A stretch of DNA of 64,000 bases from Streptomyces sp. MMBL 11-1 (GCF_028622875.1 NZ_CP117709.1:4591001-4655000), one strand, 5' to 3'. Shown: positions 33,211 to 42,475, counted from the first letter of the stretch. The notes: generated by a model not told the origin, from the sequence alone. Made by a program: numbers and translations.

Positions 33211-34640
33211 TTATTCGGTGACTTTCTCCGCGCCGGACTCTCCGCCCGTGCCCGTGAGGCCCAGCGCGCCCCGGACCTTCCTCAGATCCACGAACTTGAA
33301 GCCGGTGGCCTCCCGTCCGTCCGGCGCCGGGGTGGCGTTGCCGTCCTGGACGACGAGCAGGCCGCCCGGGTACCGGCTGCCGAGCGGTTCGTTCAGTACC
33401 GCCGCGCCGTCGCAGACCTCGGACCCGTCCAGCGTCGCCGAGGCAGCCGTCACGCGGAAGCCGCCCGCGTACCGGGGGAGGGCCCGGTCCTCGTGGCGGG
33501 CCCCGTTCCCGCGGTCGGCCCCGTTCTCACGCCGGTCCGGCGGGCGTACGCGGCGAAGGTGTCGTCGCCCTGGCTGGAGGCCAGCAGATACCGGTCGCCG
33601 TTCCGCTCGGGGAGCAGGGTCAGCCCCTCCACGTCGGCCGAGATCCGGGTGCCGCCGAAGCCCGGGTCCTTCCCCGGGACGCACTCCTCGCTCTCCTCGT
33701 CGTACGTCCCGGGCACGCCGTACTCGCGGACCTTGTCGACCAGCACGGGCTTCCCCCGCAGGTCGGCGGGCATGCGCCAGATGCCCACGTCCTCCTGGCC
33801 GGCGTAGAGCGTGCCGTCGGCCGGGTCGACCACCATCCCCTCGACCTGGGGCAGCTCGCCCGGGTCGCCGCAGGGCGTCCAGGACGTGCCGTCGGGCAGC
33901 CGGAACTCGGAGGGCAGATCGAGGCTCCGGACCTTGCGGTACGTGACGGTGCCGGACCGGGTCGGGAGCAGCTCCAGCAGCGCGACCGAGGTGCGGTCTC
34001 GCCGGCTGGCCAGGGCGTATGCACGGCCGCTGCGGCGGTCCGTCCAGGTGGCCAGGCCGTACGCCGTCGCCTGCTCGTTGACCTCGTCCTGGTCGGCGGA
34101 GAACACCAGGGGCGCGGCCGGGTCGGTGACGTCGGTCAGCGGGCCGCCCGGCCGGGACGGGTCGATGCGGTGGATACGCAGCCGGTCGTGGCCCCGGTCG
34201 GAGGTGACCGCCAGGTCAGCGGTCCTGCCCGGGGAAAGACGCAGTCCGTGCACCAGGTCGACGTTGTTGAAGCGGCCCGGGGCGTCGTCGGGGCCGGGCG
34301 CGGCGGGCGCGGGCAGCGACTGCACCAGGCGGGCGTCCAGACCGTAGACCCGCAGCCCGCCCTCCTTGGCGGTGGCGATCACCAGGCTGCGGTCCGGGGC
34401 GGCGGGATCGCGCCAGATCGCGGGGTCGTCCGCGTTGGCGTTGCCGCCCTGCTCGTCGTCGTACAGCGTGGGGGTCTCGGCGCGCGGCGTCACGGCGGGG
34501 AGCGGCCGGGGGCCGTCCTGCCGACCGCCGGGCGCATGGGGTGCGGCGGGCGCCGGGGCGGCGGCGACGAGTGTCGCGAGCGCGGCGCAGACGGCGAGGG
34601 TGGCCGCCGCCGTCGGACGTGTGATGCGGAGTGGCGTCAC
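33211..34640 (-). pseudogene. Secreted phytase (3-phytase-like), frameshifted
   Basis: Reading from GTG 34640, a signal peptide (TLAVCAALATLVAAAPAPAA) is followed by a beta-propeller phytase: DDEQGGNANADDPAIW, FNNVDLVHGL, DVGIWRMPAD, DVEGLTLLP. After AAYARRTG at about 33540 the frame drifts into a TG-rich stretch and stops at 33450. The expected continuation, RYAGGFRVTAASATLDGSEVCDG to VDLRKVRGALGL, is present in another minus frame and ends at 33211. Either a real lesion, linked to a short GC-rich insertion, or a sequencing error. Two-frame product would be about 470 residues, normal for phytases. Confidence 0.8.
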
Positions 34641-34771
34641 GGAGGAGTCCTTGCGGTTGAGGGGCGAGGCGGGCGGGGGCGCGTGCGGGGGCGGGGGGGC
34701 GGGGGCGAACCAAGGCTGGGGGTGCCCGGTGGACTCTGTGTGACGTCGTCACCACGCACCGCCGTGCTGCC

Positions 34772-34778
34772 GGTGAAC
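34772..34778 (-). promoter_or_regulatory. Possible PHO-box half site before the phytase
   Basis: GTTCACC on the minus strand, about 130 bp upstream of the phytase start, equals the core of the Streptomyces PhoP direct-repeat unit. A second good repeat is not seen. The 350-bp gap 34641-34989 also holds a GTGACG-T-CGTCAC dyad (34740-34752) and the promoter region of the PAS gene. Confidence 0.25.
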
Positions 34779-34989
34779 TCCCCATGCCGGAGCGCCGAAC
34801 GAGGCCCTGGCGTGTTTGCGCGGGGTGGCGTGAAAGCGATGGAAAGCGATCGGAGATCCGGCGGTGGGAGAAACGATTTCGGTGAAGTTGATGTGTGCTG
34901 GGTCACGTTCGAGTTGAATGGTCTGACGTGCGGCAATACACGCGGCGACGCGTGGGAAAACGGCGGACACGTTCTGCGGGGGGTGCGAA

Positions 34990-36408
34990 GTGGGTGTTTC
35001 CAGGAGCAGCGGGACCACCGACGAGCTCGGGCCGGACGAGGATTCCGGCGGCGTGCCCCCGGGGCGCTCCGCGGACCCCGGGCCCCCGGCGGGCGAGGGC
35101 GGCACAGCCGGTGAGCCCCCCGGGTCCGAGCTGCTGGCCGCGCTGCTCGACGGCATGGACGCCGCGCTCTGCGCGTTCGACGCGGCCGGCACGGTCACCC
35201 ACTGGAACCGCGAGGCCGAACGCGTCCTCGGCTGGTCGGCGCGCGAGGCCGTGGGACGTCACGGCTTCGCGGGCTGGGCGGTGCGCCGGGCCGACGCGGA
35301 CGAGGTGCAGAAGCGGCTGATGTCGGCCATGGACGCGCCGGGGCGGCAGGTGCACGAGTTCGCGCTGCTGCGCAAGGACGGCGGCCGGGTGCTGGTGCGG
35401 ACCCAGTCAGCCGGGGTGCGCGGCGCGGACGGGAAGCCGGCCGGGGTGTACTGCGCGTTCACCGAGGTGCACGCCCAGATCGACCTGGAGCGGGCCATCG
35501 CGCTGAGCGAGGCGCTGTTGGAGGACGCCTCCTGGGGTGTGGTCCTCCTCGACGTCGACCTGCGCCCGACGGTCGTCAACGCGTACGCGGCCCGCGCGCT
35601 CGGCGGGGCCCGTACGGCCCTCCTCGGCCGCCCGCTCGGCGACCTGGTGGTCGAGGGCGTGGAGGAACTGGAGGCGGCCCTGCACCATGTGCTCGCCGAA
35701 GGCGCCCCGAGCGCCCCGGCCGAGCTGTGGGTCACCCTGCGGACGGCGGAGGGCGAACGCCGCCGGTGCTGGCGCAGCGGATACCTGCGGCTGGCCTCGC
35801 CGCTGACGGAGGAACCGGTCCCGCTCGGGGTGGGGTGGCTCTTCCGGGACGTCACCACCGGCCGGCTCGCGGAGCGGGAGGCCGACCGGCTGCGGTTCCG
35901 GACGAGCCAGCTGCACCGGGCCGCCCGTACGGCCTCCGAGTGCGAGGACCCGATGGAGGCGGCGACCTCCCTGCTGGACTTCGCGCTCGCCGGGTTCGCC
36001 GACCACGTCCTGGTCGACCTGGCCGCCGGCGAGCGCCTGGTGCGTACGGCCGCCACGCCCTTCGACGCTCCCGGCCCCTGCCTCCCGGTGTCCGGCGGCG
36101 CCGTCCCGGCCCGCTACGGCCCCGGCCATCCGGCCCTCCAGTCGGTCGAGCGCACCGGCTCCGTCCGTACGAGCGCGGGCGCCGGAGCCGCCGCCCAGGC
36201 CTGGGCCGCGGAACGCCGCTGGCCCCGGGACGCGGCGCACGCGCTCTGCTCGGTGCTCCGGAGCCGGGGCCGGACGCTGGGCGTGCTGACGTTCCTCCGC
36301 GCGGCGAACCGGTCCGCCTTCGAGCACACCGACGCGGCGTACGCGGAGACGGTCGCCGCCCGGGTCGCGGGAGCGGTCGACCTGGCGCAGGTGACGGCGG
36401 GGACGTAG
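34990..36408 (+). CDS. PAS-PAS-GAF sensor-type protein
   Basis: A 472-residue soluble protein. A first PAS domain covers about residues 50-160 (ALLDGMDAALCAFDAAGTVTHWNREAERVLGW, with a PAC-like KDGGRVLVRTQSAGVRG). A second PAS domain is at about 165-290, and a GAF-like domain fills 310-465 (LRSRGRTLGVLTFLRAANRSAFEHTD). No output domain (kinase, PP2C or HATPase) is present, unlike most Streptomyces proteins with this front end. Probable input or adaptor protein. GTG start after GGGGGTG. Confidence 0.85.
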   Translation: MGVSRSSGTTDELGPDEDSGGVPPGRSADPGPPAGEGGTAGEPPGSELLAALLDGMDAALCAFDAAGTVTHWNREAERVLGWSAREAVGRHGFAGWAVRRADADEVQKRLMSAMDAPGRQVHEFALLRKDGGRVLVRTQSAGVRGADGKPAGVYCAFTEVHAQIDLERAIALSEALLEDASWGVVLLDVDLRPTVVNAYAARALGGARTALLGRPLGDLVVEGVEELEAALHHVLAEGAPSAPAELWVTLRTAEGERRRCWRSGYLRLASPLTEEPVPLGVGWLFRDVTTGRLAEREADRLRFRTSQLHRAARTASECEDPMEAATSLLDFALAGFADHVLVDLAAGERLVRTAATPFDAPGPCLPVSGGAVPARYGPGHPALQSVERTGSVRTSAGAGAAAQAWAAERRWPRDAAHALCSVLRSRGRTLGVLTFLRAANRSAFEHTDAAYAETVAARVAGAVDLAQVTAGT

Positions 36409-36632
36409 GCGGGCGGGATCTCGCCGCGTCCCTCCACCAGGGGCCGCACGCCGGTCCCGCATCGGCGCACGCCGGTCCCGCCCGGCGAGCTCGGCAGGGG
36501 CACGAGGCGGGCCGGGCAGGGGAACGAGGCGGAGCCGGGCCCCGCTTCGGACAATCCGGTCCGGCAAAGCGGCTGTGCGCGGGGCGGCGCGGGGCTGGGC
36601 TGCGCAGGGCGGGGCGGGGTGGGGCGGGGCGC

Positions 36633-37388
36633 TCAGTGGCGGTAGAAGATCCGGTCGCGGTACTCCGTCATGACCCGGCCGTTCCACTCGTGGCCGCCGT
36701 CGACGTTGCCCGAGCGCAGCATCGGCGGCTCGATGCCCCGGGCCACCAGCCGCTCGACGGCGGCGGCCAGCATCGCCTGCATGATCGCGCTGGTCACCAC
36801 GGTCGAGGCGGGGGCGAAGGGGGCGTCGACGCCGGGAGACGTCAGCTCCGCGTCGCCGATCGCGATCTTGCTGTCCAGGACGATGTCGCAGTGGTCGCGC
36901 AGGAAGCCGCCCGAGGCGTGCCGGGAGCGGGTGCCCTCCGCGTACGCGACCGAGGTGAGGCCGATGACCTTCAGCCCGAGGGCGCGGGCGTTCTGCGCCA
37001 TCTCGACCGGCAGGGCGTTGCGCCCGGACAGCGAGACGATCACCAGAAGGTCCCCGGCGGTGGCGGGGCTGGAGTCCAGGACGGCCGAGGCGAGCCCGTC
37101 CACCCGCTCCAGCGCCGAGCCGAGCGTGGCGGGCATGACGTCCACGCCGACCGCGCCGGGCACGGTGAGCAGGTTCATCAGCGCCAGGCCGCCCGCACGG
37201 TAGACGACGTCCTGGGCGGCCAGCGAGGAGTGGCCCGCACCGAAGGCGAAGAGCCTGCCGCCGGCCTCGACGGTGTCCGCGACGGCCGCGCCGGCGGCGG
37301 CGATGCTGTCCGCCTCCTCGTCCCGCACCCGCGTCAGCAGGCCGATCGCCGCATCGAAGAACTGACCGGCCAGCTTGCTGTCGCTCAT
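36633..37388 (-). CDS. nagS: SIS-domain sugar-phosphate-type protein, NagS-like
   Basis: A 251-residue SIS-domain protein: LFAFGAGHSSLAAQDVVYRAGGL, LLVIVSLSGRNALPVEMAQ and EPPMLRSGNVDGGHEWN. It is next to dmdR1 as is SCO4393 in S. coelicolor, which I recall as NagS, an enzyme acting on N-acetylglucosamine-type sugars and linked to aminosugar sensitivity. A DasR-like site lies upstream. Name given by synteny and memory, so symbol confidence is moderate. Starts at ATG 37388. Confidence 0.78.
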   Translation of the reverse strand: MSDSKLAGQFFDAAIGLLTRVRDEEADSIAAAGAAVADTVEAGGRLFAFGAGHSSLAAQDVVYRAGGLALMNLLTVPGAVGVDVMPATLGSALERVDGLASAVLDSSPATAGDLLVIVSLSGRNALPVEMAQNARALGLKVIGLTSVAYAEGTRSRHASGGFLRDHCDIVLDSKIAIGDAELTSPGVDAPFAPASTVVTSAIMQAMLAAAVERLVARGIEPPMLRSGNVDGGHEWNGRVMTEYRDRIFYRH

Positions 37389-37482
37389 CGGGAGAGCCCT
37401 TTCGGCGGGGATGGGGACGGGGTGGGGCGCGTGGTGGGCCGGGCGCCCCGAGGGGCGGGGACGCCGGTGCCGCCGATCACGT

Positions 37483-37498
37483 TGCGGTCTGGACCAGT
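37483..37498. promoter_or_regulatory. DasR-like (dre) site before the SIS gene
   Basis: TGCGGTCTGGACCAGT agrees with the dre consensus ACTGGTCTAGACCAGT in 12 of 16 positions, including GGTCT and GACCAGT. It is about 95 bp upstream of the SIS gene start, within its promoter region. Confidence 0.45.
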
Positions 37499-37621
37499 GG
37501 CCTGTCAATAGCGCCTCGTGGCCCCGGCCGCACGCTCTTCCACCGGTCTTCCACCGGGGCGGCACGGTTGTCGGCGCCATGCGTCAGAATTGGTACAGGG
37601 CCATCGCACGACGTTTTCTAG

Positions 37622-38338
37622 TCACAGCATCGAGGGGCACGTATGTCCGGACTGATCGACACCACGGAGATGTATCTCCGCACCATCCTCGAACTGGAAG
37701 AGGAAGGCGTGGTCCCCATGCGCGCCCGCATCGCCGAACGGCTGGACCAGAGCGGTCCGACCGTCAGCCAGACGGTGGCCCGCATGGAGCGCGACGGGCT
37801 GGTCCAGGTCGCGGGAGACCGCCATCTGGAGCTGACCGAGGAGGGCCGTCGCCTCGCCACCCGCGTCATGCGCAAGCACCGGCTCGCCGAGTGTCTGCTC
37901 GTGGACGTCATCGGTCTGGAGTGGGAGCAGGTCCACGCCGAGGCCTGCCGCTGGGAGCACGTGATGAGCGAGGCGGTGGAGCGGCGGGTGCTGGAGCTGC
38001 TGCGTCACCCGACGGAGTCGCCGTACGGGAACCCCATCCCGGGCCTGGAGGAGCTGGGCGAGAAGGCGGAGGCCGATCCGTTCCTGGACGCCTCCATGGT
38101 GAGCCTGGCCGACCTGGACCCGGGCGCCGAGGGCAAGACCGTGGTGGTGCGGCGGATCGGGGAGCCGATCCAGACCGACGCCCAGCTGATGTACACGCTG
38201 CGCAGGGCCGGGGTGCAGCCCGGGTCCGTCGTCAGCGTGACCGAGTCGCCCGGCGGGGTGCTGGTCGGCTCCAGCGGGGAGGCGGCCGAGCTCGGCTCCG
38301 AGGTCGCCTCGCACGTCTTCGTCGCCAAGCGCTGACAC
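37622..38338 (-). other. Full-length antisense open frame over dmdR1 (adm-like)
   Basis: A 238-codon open frame runs on the minus strand over all of dmdR1, starting at the ATG 38338 just after the dmdR1 stop. In S. coelicolor an antisense gene, adm, overlapping dmdR1 has been described. The frame here is in high-GC DNA, where long antisense frames are common, so its reality depends on that precedent. Confidence 0.35.
37643..38335 (+). CDS. dmdR1: Iron-dependent DtxR-family repressor DmdR1
   Basis: A 230-residue DtxR/IdeR-type repressor. The N-terminal HTH reads MRARIAERLDQSGPTVSQTVARMERDGLV; the dimerisation domain has the metal-site pattern MRKHRLAECLLVDVIGL, WEHVMSE (with ligands His and Glu). 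The C-terminal SH3-like domain ends VASHVFVAKR. It represses siderophore genes with Fe(II). Downstream of a GAGGGG ribosome site. Adjacent to the SIS gene as in other Streptomyces. Confidence 0.95.
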   Translation: MSGLIDTTEMYLRTILELEEEGVVPMRARIAERLDQSGPTVSQTVARMERDGLVQVAGDRHLELTEEGRRLATRVMRKHRLAECLLVDVIGLEWEQVHAEACRWEHVMSEAVERRVLELLRHPTESPYGNPIPGLEELGEKAEADPFLDASMVSLADLDPGAEGKTVVVRRIGEPIQTDAQLMYTLRRAGVQPGSVVSVTESPGGVLVGSSGEAAELGSEVASHVFVAKR

Positions 38339-38371
38339 GGCTGCCGCTCCGCGCCGCTGCGGCTGCCACTC

Positions 38372-38433
38372 GGCCTGGCGTGGTTGCCGCCCGGCCTAAC
38401 GTGGTTGCCGCCCGGCCTGGCGTGGTTGTTGCC
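38372..38433. repeat. 21-bp tandem repeat after dmdR1, three copies
   Basis: GGCCTGGCGTGGTTGCCGCCC, GGCCTAACGTGGTTGCCGCCC and a third diverged unit follow the dmdR1 stop. The gap 38336-39040 (about 700 bp) has no convincing gene: an ATG at 38634 with a GGGAG site opens a frame of 114 codons rich in Arg and Pro, which I judge non-coding. Confidence 0.8.
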
Positions 38434-38772
38434 GACGCCGACGCGTTCGCCGCCCCGGGGCCGGTCCGGTGATCGGCCGCCGGCCGGTGACGGCAACACA
38501 ACCGTGATGTGCGCTTTCCGATTTCCGTCCGGAATGGCAGCGGCCGGACGCGTCACATGCCAGGCTGAGGCCAGGCAGAGGACCTGGGGTGTCGGCCGGC
38601 TCCGGCCGGCACGGTCGGGGAGGGAGCAGGGAATGCGCCCGTCGTACCAGCTCGCGCACCGCACGGTGCCCGGAGCGCTTCTCCGCGCCCGGATCCCGGC
38701 CGGGGCGGGGCGGTTCGCGCTGCGGCCCGGCATCGTTGTCGAGGGTGCCGGGGTACGTCCCCGGACAGGGGG

Positions 38773-38802
38773 CGGCCCCGGCGTCCGAAGGCGCCGGGGC
38801 CG
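38773..38802. terminator. GC-rich hairpin in the dmdR1-hydrolase gap
   Basis: CGGCCCCGGCG and CGCCGGGGCCG form an 11-bp perfect stem with an eight-base loop, followed by TTCCTCCC. Likely a terminator. Confidence 0.7.
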
Positions 38803-39040
38803 TTCCTCCCCTGTGCTGACCCGGAGCCCCGAGCTCTCAAGGTCAGTTCCCGCGGGCCCCTGTCCCCGAGCGGCCCGCCTCCCGCTGAAGATCTCCCCAG
38901 GCCGGTCGGCATCAATCCTTGACGGGTGTCACTCGAACGTGGGGTCTTGGGTGGCGGACCCCCGCTCTCGAATATGAGTTCGATAACCTGGCGAGGTGCG
39001 ACCACACGGTGATCGAGGACCAGAAGGGGGTGCCAGGACT

Positions 39041-39931
39041 ATGGTGCGGCGCATCGATGTGACCGGAACCGACGGCGTACGCCTCGCGGCATGGGAGTTC
39101 GCCGATCCGCCCAAGGGGCGCGCGGAATCGGAGAGTGCTCCAGGGGTCTTACTCCTGCACGGGCTGATGGGCCGGGCCTCGCACTGGGCCCCCACCGCCC
39201 GCTGGCTGGCCGAACGGCACCGCGCGGTCGGCCTCGACCAACGGGGCCACGGCCGCAGTGACAAGCCCGCCGACGGCCCGTACACCCGCGACGCCTACGT
39301 CTCCGACGCCGAGGCCGCGATCGAACAGCTCGGGCTCGGTCCCGTCACCGTCGTCGGCCACGCCATGGGAGCGCTCACGGGCTGGCAGCTCGCCGCCAAG
39401 CGCCCCGACCTCGTCCGCGCCCTCGTCGTCTGCGACATGCGGGCCTCCGCCCTCGGGGCGGCTTCCCAGCGCGAGTGGAGCGACTGGTTCGACTCCTGGC
39501 CGCTGCCCTTCGCCACCCTCGCCGACGTACGGAAGTGGTTCGGCGAGGACGACCCCTGGGTGGAGCGGCCGAACCCCTCGCGCGGGGCTTTCTACGCGGA
39601 GGTGATGGCCGAGCGGGAAGACGGCTGGCGCCCCGTCTTCTCCCGCCGCCAGATGCTCCGCACCCGCGCCACCTGGGTCTTCGACGCCCACTGGGAGGAG
39701 CTGGCCCAGGTCCAGTGCCCCGCGCTGGTGCTGCGCGGCCTCGACGGGGAGCTGGGCCGCGCGGAGGCCCAGGAGATGGTCCGGGTCCTGCCCCGCGGCC
39801 AGTACGCGGAAGTGGCGGACGCGGGCCACCTCGTCCACTACGACCAGCCGGAGGGCTGGCGGGCCGCGGTCGAACCGTTCCTGGAACAGGTGAGGGCTGC
39901 CCCGGACGACCACGAACCGGCCTCCTCGTAG
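39041..39931 (+). CDS. Alpha/beta hydrolase with Ser-to-Ala nucleophile change
   Basis: A 296-residue alpha/beta hydrolase. The oxyanion strand GVLLLHGLMGRASHW and the strand-turn DQRGHGRSDKP are normal, and the terminal AGHLVHYDQPEGW supplies the His. The nucleophile elbow, normally GHSMG, reads VVGHAMGALTGW, so the catalytic Ser is Ala. It may be inactive, a binding protein, or use another chemistry. ATG 39041 begins the domain; upstream in-frame starts add no family sequence. Confidence 0.85.
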   Translation: MVRRIDVTGTDGVRLAAWEFADPPKGRAESESAPGVLLLHGLMGRASHWAPTARWLAERHRAVGLDQRGHGRSDKPADGPYTRDAYVSDAEAAIEQLGLGPVTVVGHAMGALTGWQLAAKRPDLVRALVVCDMRASALGAASQREWSDWFDSWPLPFATLADVRKWFGEDDPWVERPNPSRGAFYAEVMAEREDGWRPVFSRRQMLRTRATWVFDAHWEELAQVQCPALVLRGLDGELGRAEAQEMVRVLPRGQYAEVADAGHLVHYDQPEGWRAAVEPFLEQVRAAPDDHEPASS

Positions 39932-39968
39932 CCCACGGACGACCACGAACCGCCCCCCCCGTAGCCTC
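39903..39968. repeat. 33-bp duplication of the hydrolase gene end
   Basis: CGGACGACCACGAACCG at 39903 recurs at 39936 with its following TAGCC. The first copy encodes the last residues of the hydrolase and its stop; the second is non-coding. A TGACC tetramer run follows at 39974-39992. Confidence 0.7.
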
Positions 39969-40013
39969 CGGCTGACCTGACCTGACCTGACCGGCCCGGC
40001 CGCCCCCGGGTTC

Positions 40014-41651
40014 TCAGCCCTTGCTGACCGCCGACAGGATCTCCGGCAGCCGGGCCGCCGTGCGCCGCGCGGCGATCCGCAGCCCCGCCCACCCGACGAG
40101 CGCCCCGTACAGGAGCCCGCCCGGCACCAGGAGCCACAACGCGTCGTGGTGGTCCGTGACGTGCATCCAGATGATCGGCGCGATCGCCGGCGCCGCCAGC
40201 AGCCCGGCGGCCAGCATGCCGCCGAGGATCGAGATCCAGGCCAGACCGCCCTGCCCCGGCACCACGTTCTTGAACGCGCCCTCCTGCGGAATCGAGTACG
40301 GGAACAGCGCCGACGCCACCGCGCCCGTCGCCAGCATCGAGCCCAGCAGCGCGAACGACAGGCCCAGCGCCCCCGGCAGCGACCGCCAGTCACCGATCAC
40401 CGCCGCCGTCACCCCGCACACGAGCAGCGTGAACGGCAGGGTCAGCAGCAGCAGGACCAGCGCCCGCGCCCGCAGTTCGACGTACGCGTCCCGGGGCGAG
40501 GAGATCGTCAGCGCCACCATCCAGAAGGCCGAGGTGTCCTGGCCGAACTGGTTGTACATCTGCATGCCGAGCATCCCGGCGGCGAAGCACGCGAAGTAGA
40601 CCGAGCCGGTGCCCTGCACCGCGTTGAGCAGCGGCACGATCGCCCCGACCGCCAGCGCCGTCACCCAGGCAGCTTTGGTCTTCGGGTCCCGGGCCACGTA
40701 CCGCAGGCCGCGCTGCATCACCGTCGCGGTGCGGCCCTCCGGCAGCAGCGCCGAAAGACCGCCCCGGCCGGACTCCTCACGGGCCGGCTCCGCCGCCGCC
40801 AGGGTCGAACCGTCCGGCGAGGTCATCAGCCTCACCATGCTCCGCTGCCACATCCACATCAGCGCCACCAGGGCCGCCACCGTGATCAGCACCTGGAGGG
40901 CCGCGGCCCCGTACGCACCGTCCGACGCCGTCTCCACCGCCCCCACGGCGGAGGCGCCGGGCAGCCAGCGGACCACGTCGCCCGCCGGTTCCAGCGTGGA
41001 GAGCCCGCCGGACTGCCCGAGCCGCTGCGCGCCGAAGTTGACGAACTGGATGCCCACCGCGATCACCAGACCGCTGAGCACCGCGAGGTCGCGGCCCTTG
41101 CGGGAGTTCAGCAGCCGGACGTTGGCCGTGGTCACCGCCCGGGACAGGGCCACGCAGAGCAGCATCGTCAGCGGGACCGCGAGCACCGCGAACAGCACGC
41201 CCGCCGCCCCGTGCGCCAGCGCGATGACCGAACCGGCCACCAGGCACAGGGTGAACAGCGGGCCGATGCCGATCATCGAGGACACCAGCAGGGCCCGGAT
41301 CAGCGGCTGGGGCCGCAGCGGCAGCATCACCAGCCGGGTCGGGTCGAGGGTGTCGTCACCCGTGGGGAAGAACAGCGGCAGCACCGCCCAGCCGAGCGCC
41401 ACGACACCGGTCAGCAGCACCACGACGGTGCCCGCGTGCTCGTCGCCGCGCAGCAGGACCAGGCCGAGCACCTGTCCCGCGGCGAGCAGCAGCGTGAAGA
41501 CCAGGGAGGTGATGAACACCGCCTTGCGCCCGGAGGACTGCCGCAGCCCGTTGCGCAGCAGCGTCAGCTTGAGCCGGACGAAGATCGGAGTCAGCCCCGT
41601 CGTCGGCGCCGCCGGGGCGGCCGGTGCGACCGGGGCGTCCAGCACGCTCAT
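40014..41651 (-). CDS. ABC transporter permease (ABC-2-like)
   Basis: A 545-residue membrane protein with about 12 hydrophobic segments, for example AVFITSLVFTLLLAAGQVLGL and ARALVLLLLTLPFTLLVCGVTAAVIG. It belongs to the large actinobacterial permease type without obvious substrate motif. The ATG overlaps the ATPase gene's stop (ATGA), so both make one exporter. Location: cytoplasmic membrane. Confidence 0.9.
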   Translation of the reverse strand: MSVLDAPVAPAAPAAPTTGLTPIFVRLKLTLLRNGLRQSSGRKAVFITSLVFTLLLAAGQVLGLVLLRGDEHAGTVVVLLTGVVALGWAVLPLFFPTGDDTLDPTRLVMLPLRPQPLIRALLVSSMIGIGPLFTLCLVAGSVIALAHGAAGVLFAVLAVPLTMLLCVALSRAVTTANVRLLNSRKGRDLAVLSGLVIAVGIQFVNFGAQRLGQSGGLSTLEPAGDVVRWLPGASAVGAVETASDGAYGAAALQVLITVAALVALMWMWQRSMVRLMTSPDGSTLAAAEPAREESGRGGLSALLPEGRTATVMQRGLRYVARDPKTKAAWVTALAVGAIVPLLNAVQGTGSVYFACFAAGMLGMQMYNQFGQDTSAFWMVALTISSPRDAYVELRARALVLLLLTLPFTLLVCGVTAAVIGDWRSLPGALGLSFALLGSMLATGAVASALFPYSIPQEGAFKNVVPGQGGLAWISILGGMLAAGLLAAPAIAPIIWMHVTDHHDALWLLVPGGLLYGALVGWAGLRIAARRTAARLPEILSAVSKG

Positions 41652-42475
41652 CGGGAGCCGCCCAGCCAGTCGAGGGAGTCGCCGGCGTCCCGGCCGCCCG
41701 CGCCGACCAGTTCGAGGAAGGCGTGCTGCAACGAGGGGGCGTCGCCGCGCACCTCGTCCAGTGTGCCCCGCGCCTTGATCCGGCCCGCCGCCATCACGGC
41801 GACCCAGTCGCACAGCGACTCGACCAGCTCCATCACATGGCTGGAGAAGACCACGGTCGCCCCGGACCGGGTGTAGCGCTCCAGCACCCCCCGGATGGTC
41901 TGCGCCGAGACCGGGTCCACGCCCTCGAACGGTTCGTCCAGGAAGAGCACTTCGGGGTTGTGGAGCAGAGCGGCGGCGAGCCCGATCTTCTTCCGCATGC
42001 CGGTCGAGTAGTCCACGACCAGCTTGTGCTGCGAGCCCGCGAGATCCAGCACGTCCAGCAGCTGGGTGGCCCGCTTGTCCACCTCGTCCCCCGGCAGGCC
42101 GCGCAACCGCCCGTTGTAGGCCAGCAGTTCACGGCCCGAGAGCCGCTCGAACAGCCGCAGCCCCTCCGGCAGCACCCCGATCCGGGACTTCACCTCGACC
42201 GGATCCGTCCACACGTCGTGGCCCGCGACCTCGATCTTTCCCATGTCGGGCCTCAGCAGCCCGGTGACCATCGAGAGCGTCGTCGTCTTGCCCGCCCCGT
42301 TGGGCCCCACCAGGCCGATGAACTTCCCTGCGGGCAGCTCCAGATCGATCCCCCCGACGGCGACCTGATCCCCGAACCGCTTCCACAGCCCCTGTACGCG
42401 GACGGCGGGCCGAGCCTCGTGGGCACCGCCCGTCCCCGCGTCTGTCTCCGTACGTGCATCTGCCCGGTCCGGCAT
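41648..42475 (-). CDS. ABC transporter ATP-binding protein
   Basis: A 275-residue ABC ATPase. Walker A GPNGAGKTTT (about residue 55), signature YSTGMRKKIGLAAALL (the usual LSGGQ is degenerate, as in ABC-2 exporters), Walker B VLFLDEPFEGVDP and H-loop SSHVMEL. GAAAGG precedes the ATG. A dyad lies immediately upstream. Energises the overlapping permease. Confidence 0.93.
   Translation of the reverse strand: MPDRADARTETDAGTGGAHEARPAVRVQGLWKRFGDQVAVGGIDLELPAGKFIGLVGPNGAGKTTTLSMVTGLLRPDMGKIEVAGHDVWTDPVEVKSRIGVLPEGLRLFERLSGRELLAYNGRLRGLPGDEVDKRATQLLDVLDLAGSQHKLVVDYSTGMRKKIGLAAALLHNPEVLFLDEPFEGVDPVSAQTIRGVLERYTRSGATVVFSSHVMELVESLCDWVAVMAAGRIKARGTLDEVRGDAPSLQHAFLELVGAGGRDAGDSLDWLGGSR

Noticed and set aside
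38384..38977. Plus-strand frame in the dmdR1-hydrolase gap, with a GGGAG-preceded ATG at 38634
   Set aside because: Product is Arg/Pro/Gly-rich, runs through a perfect terminator hairpin and matches nothing I know.
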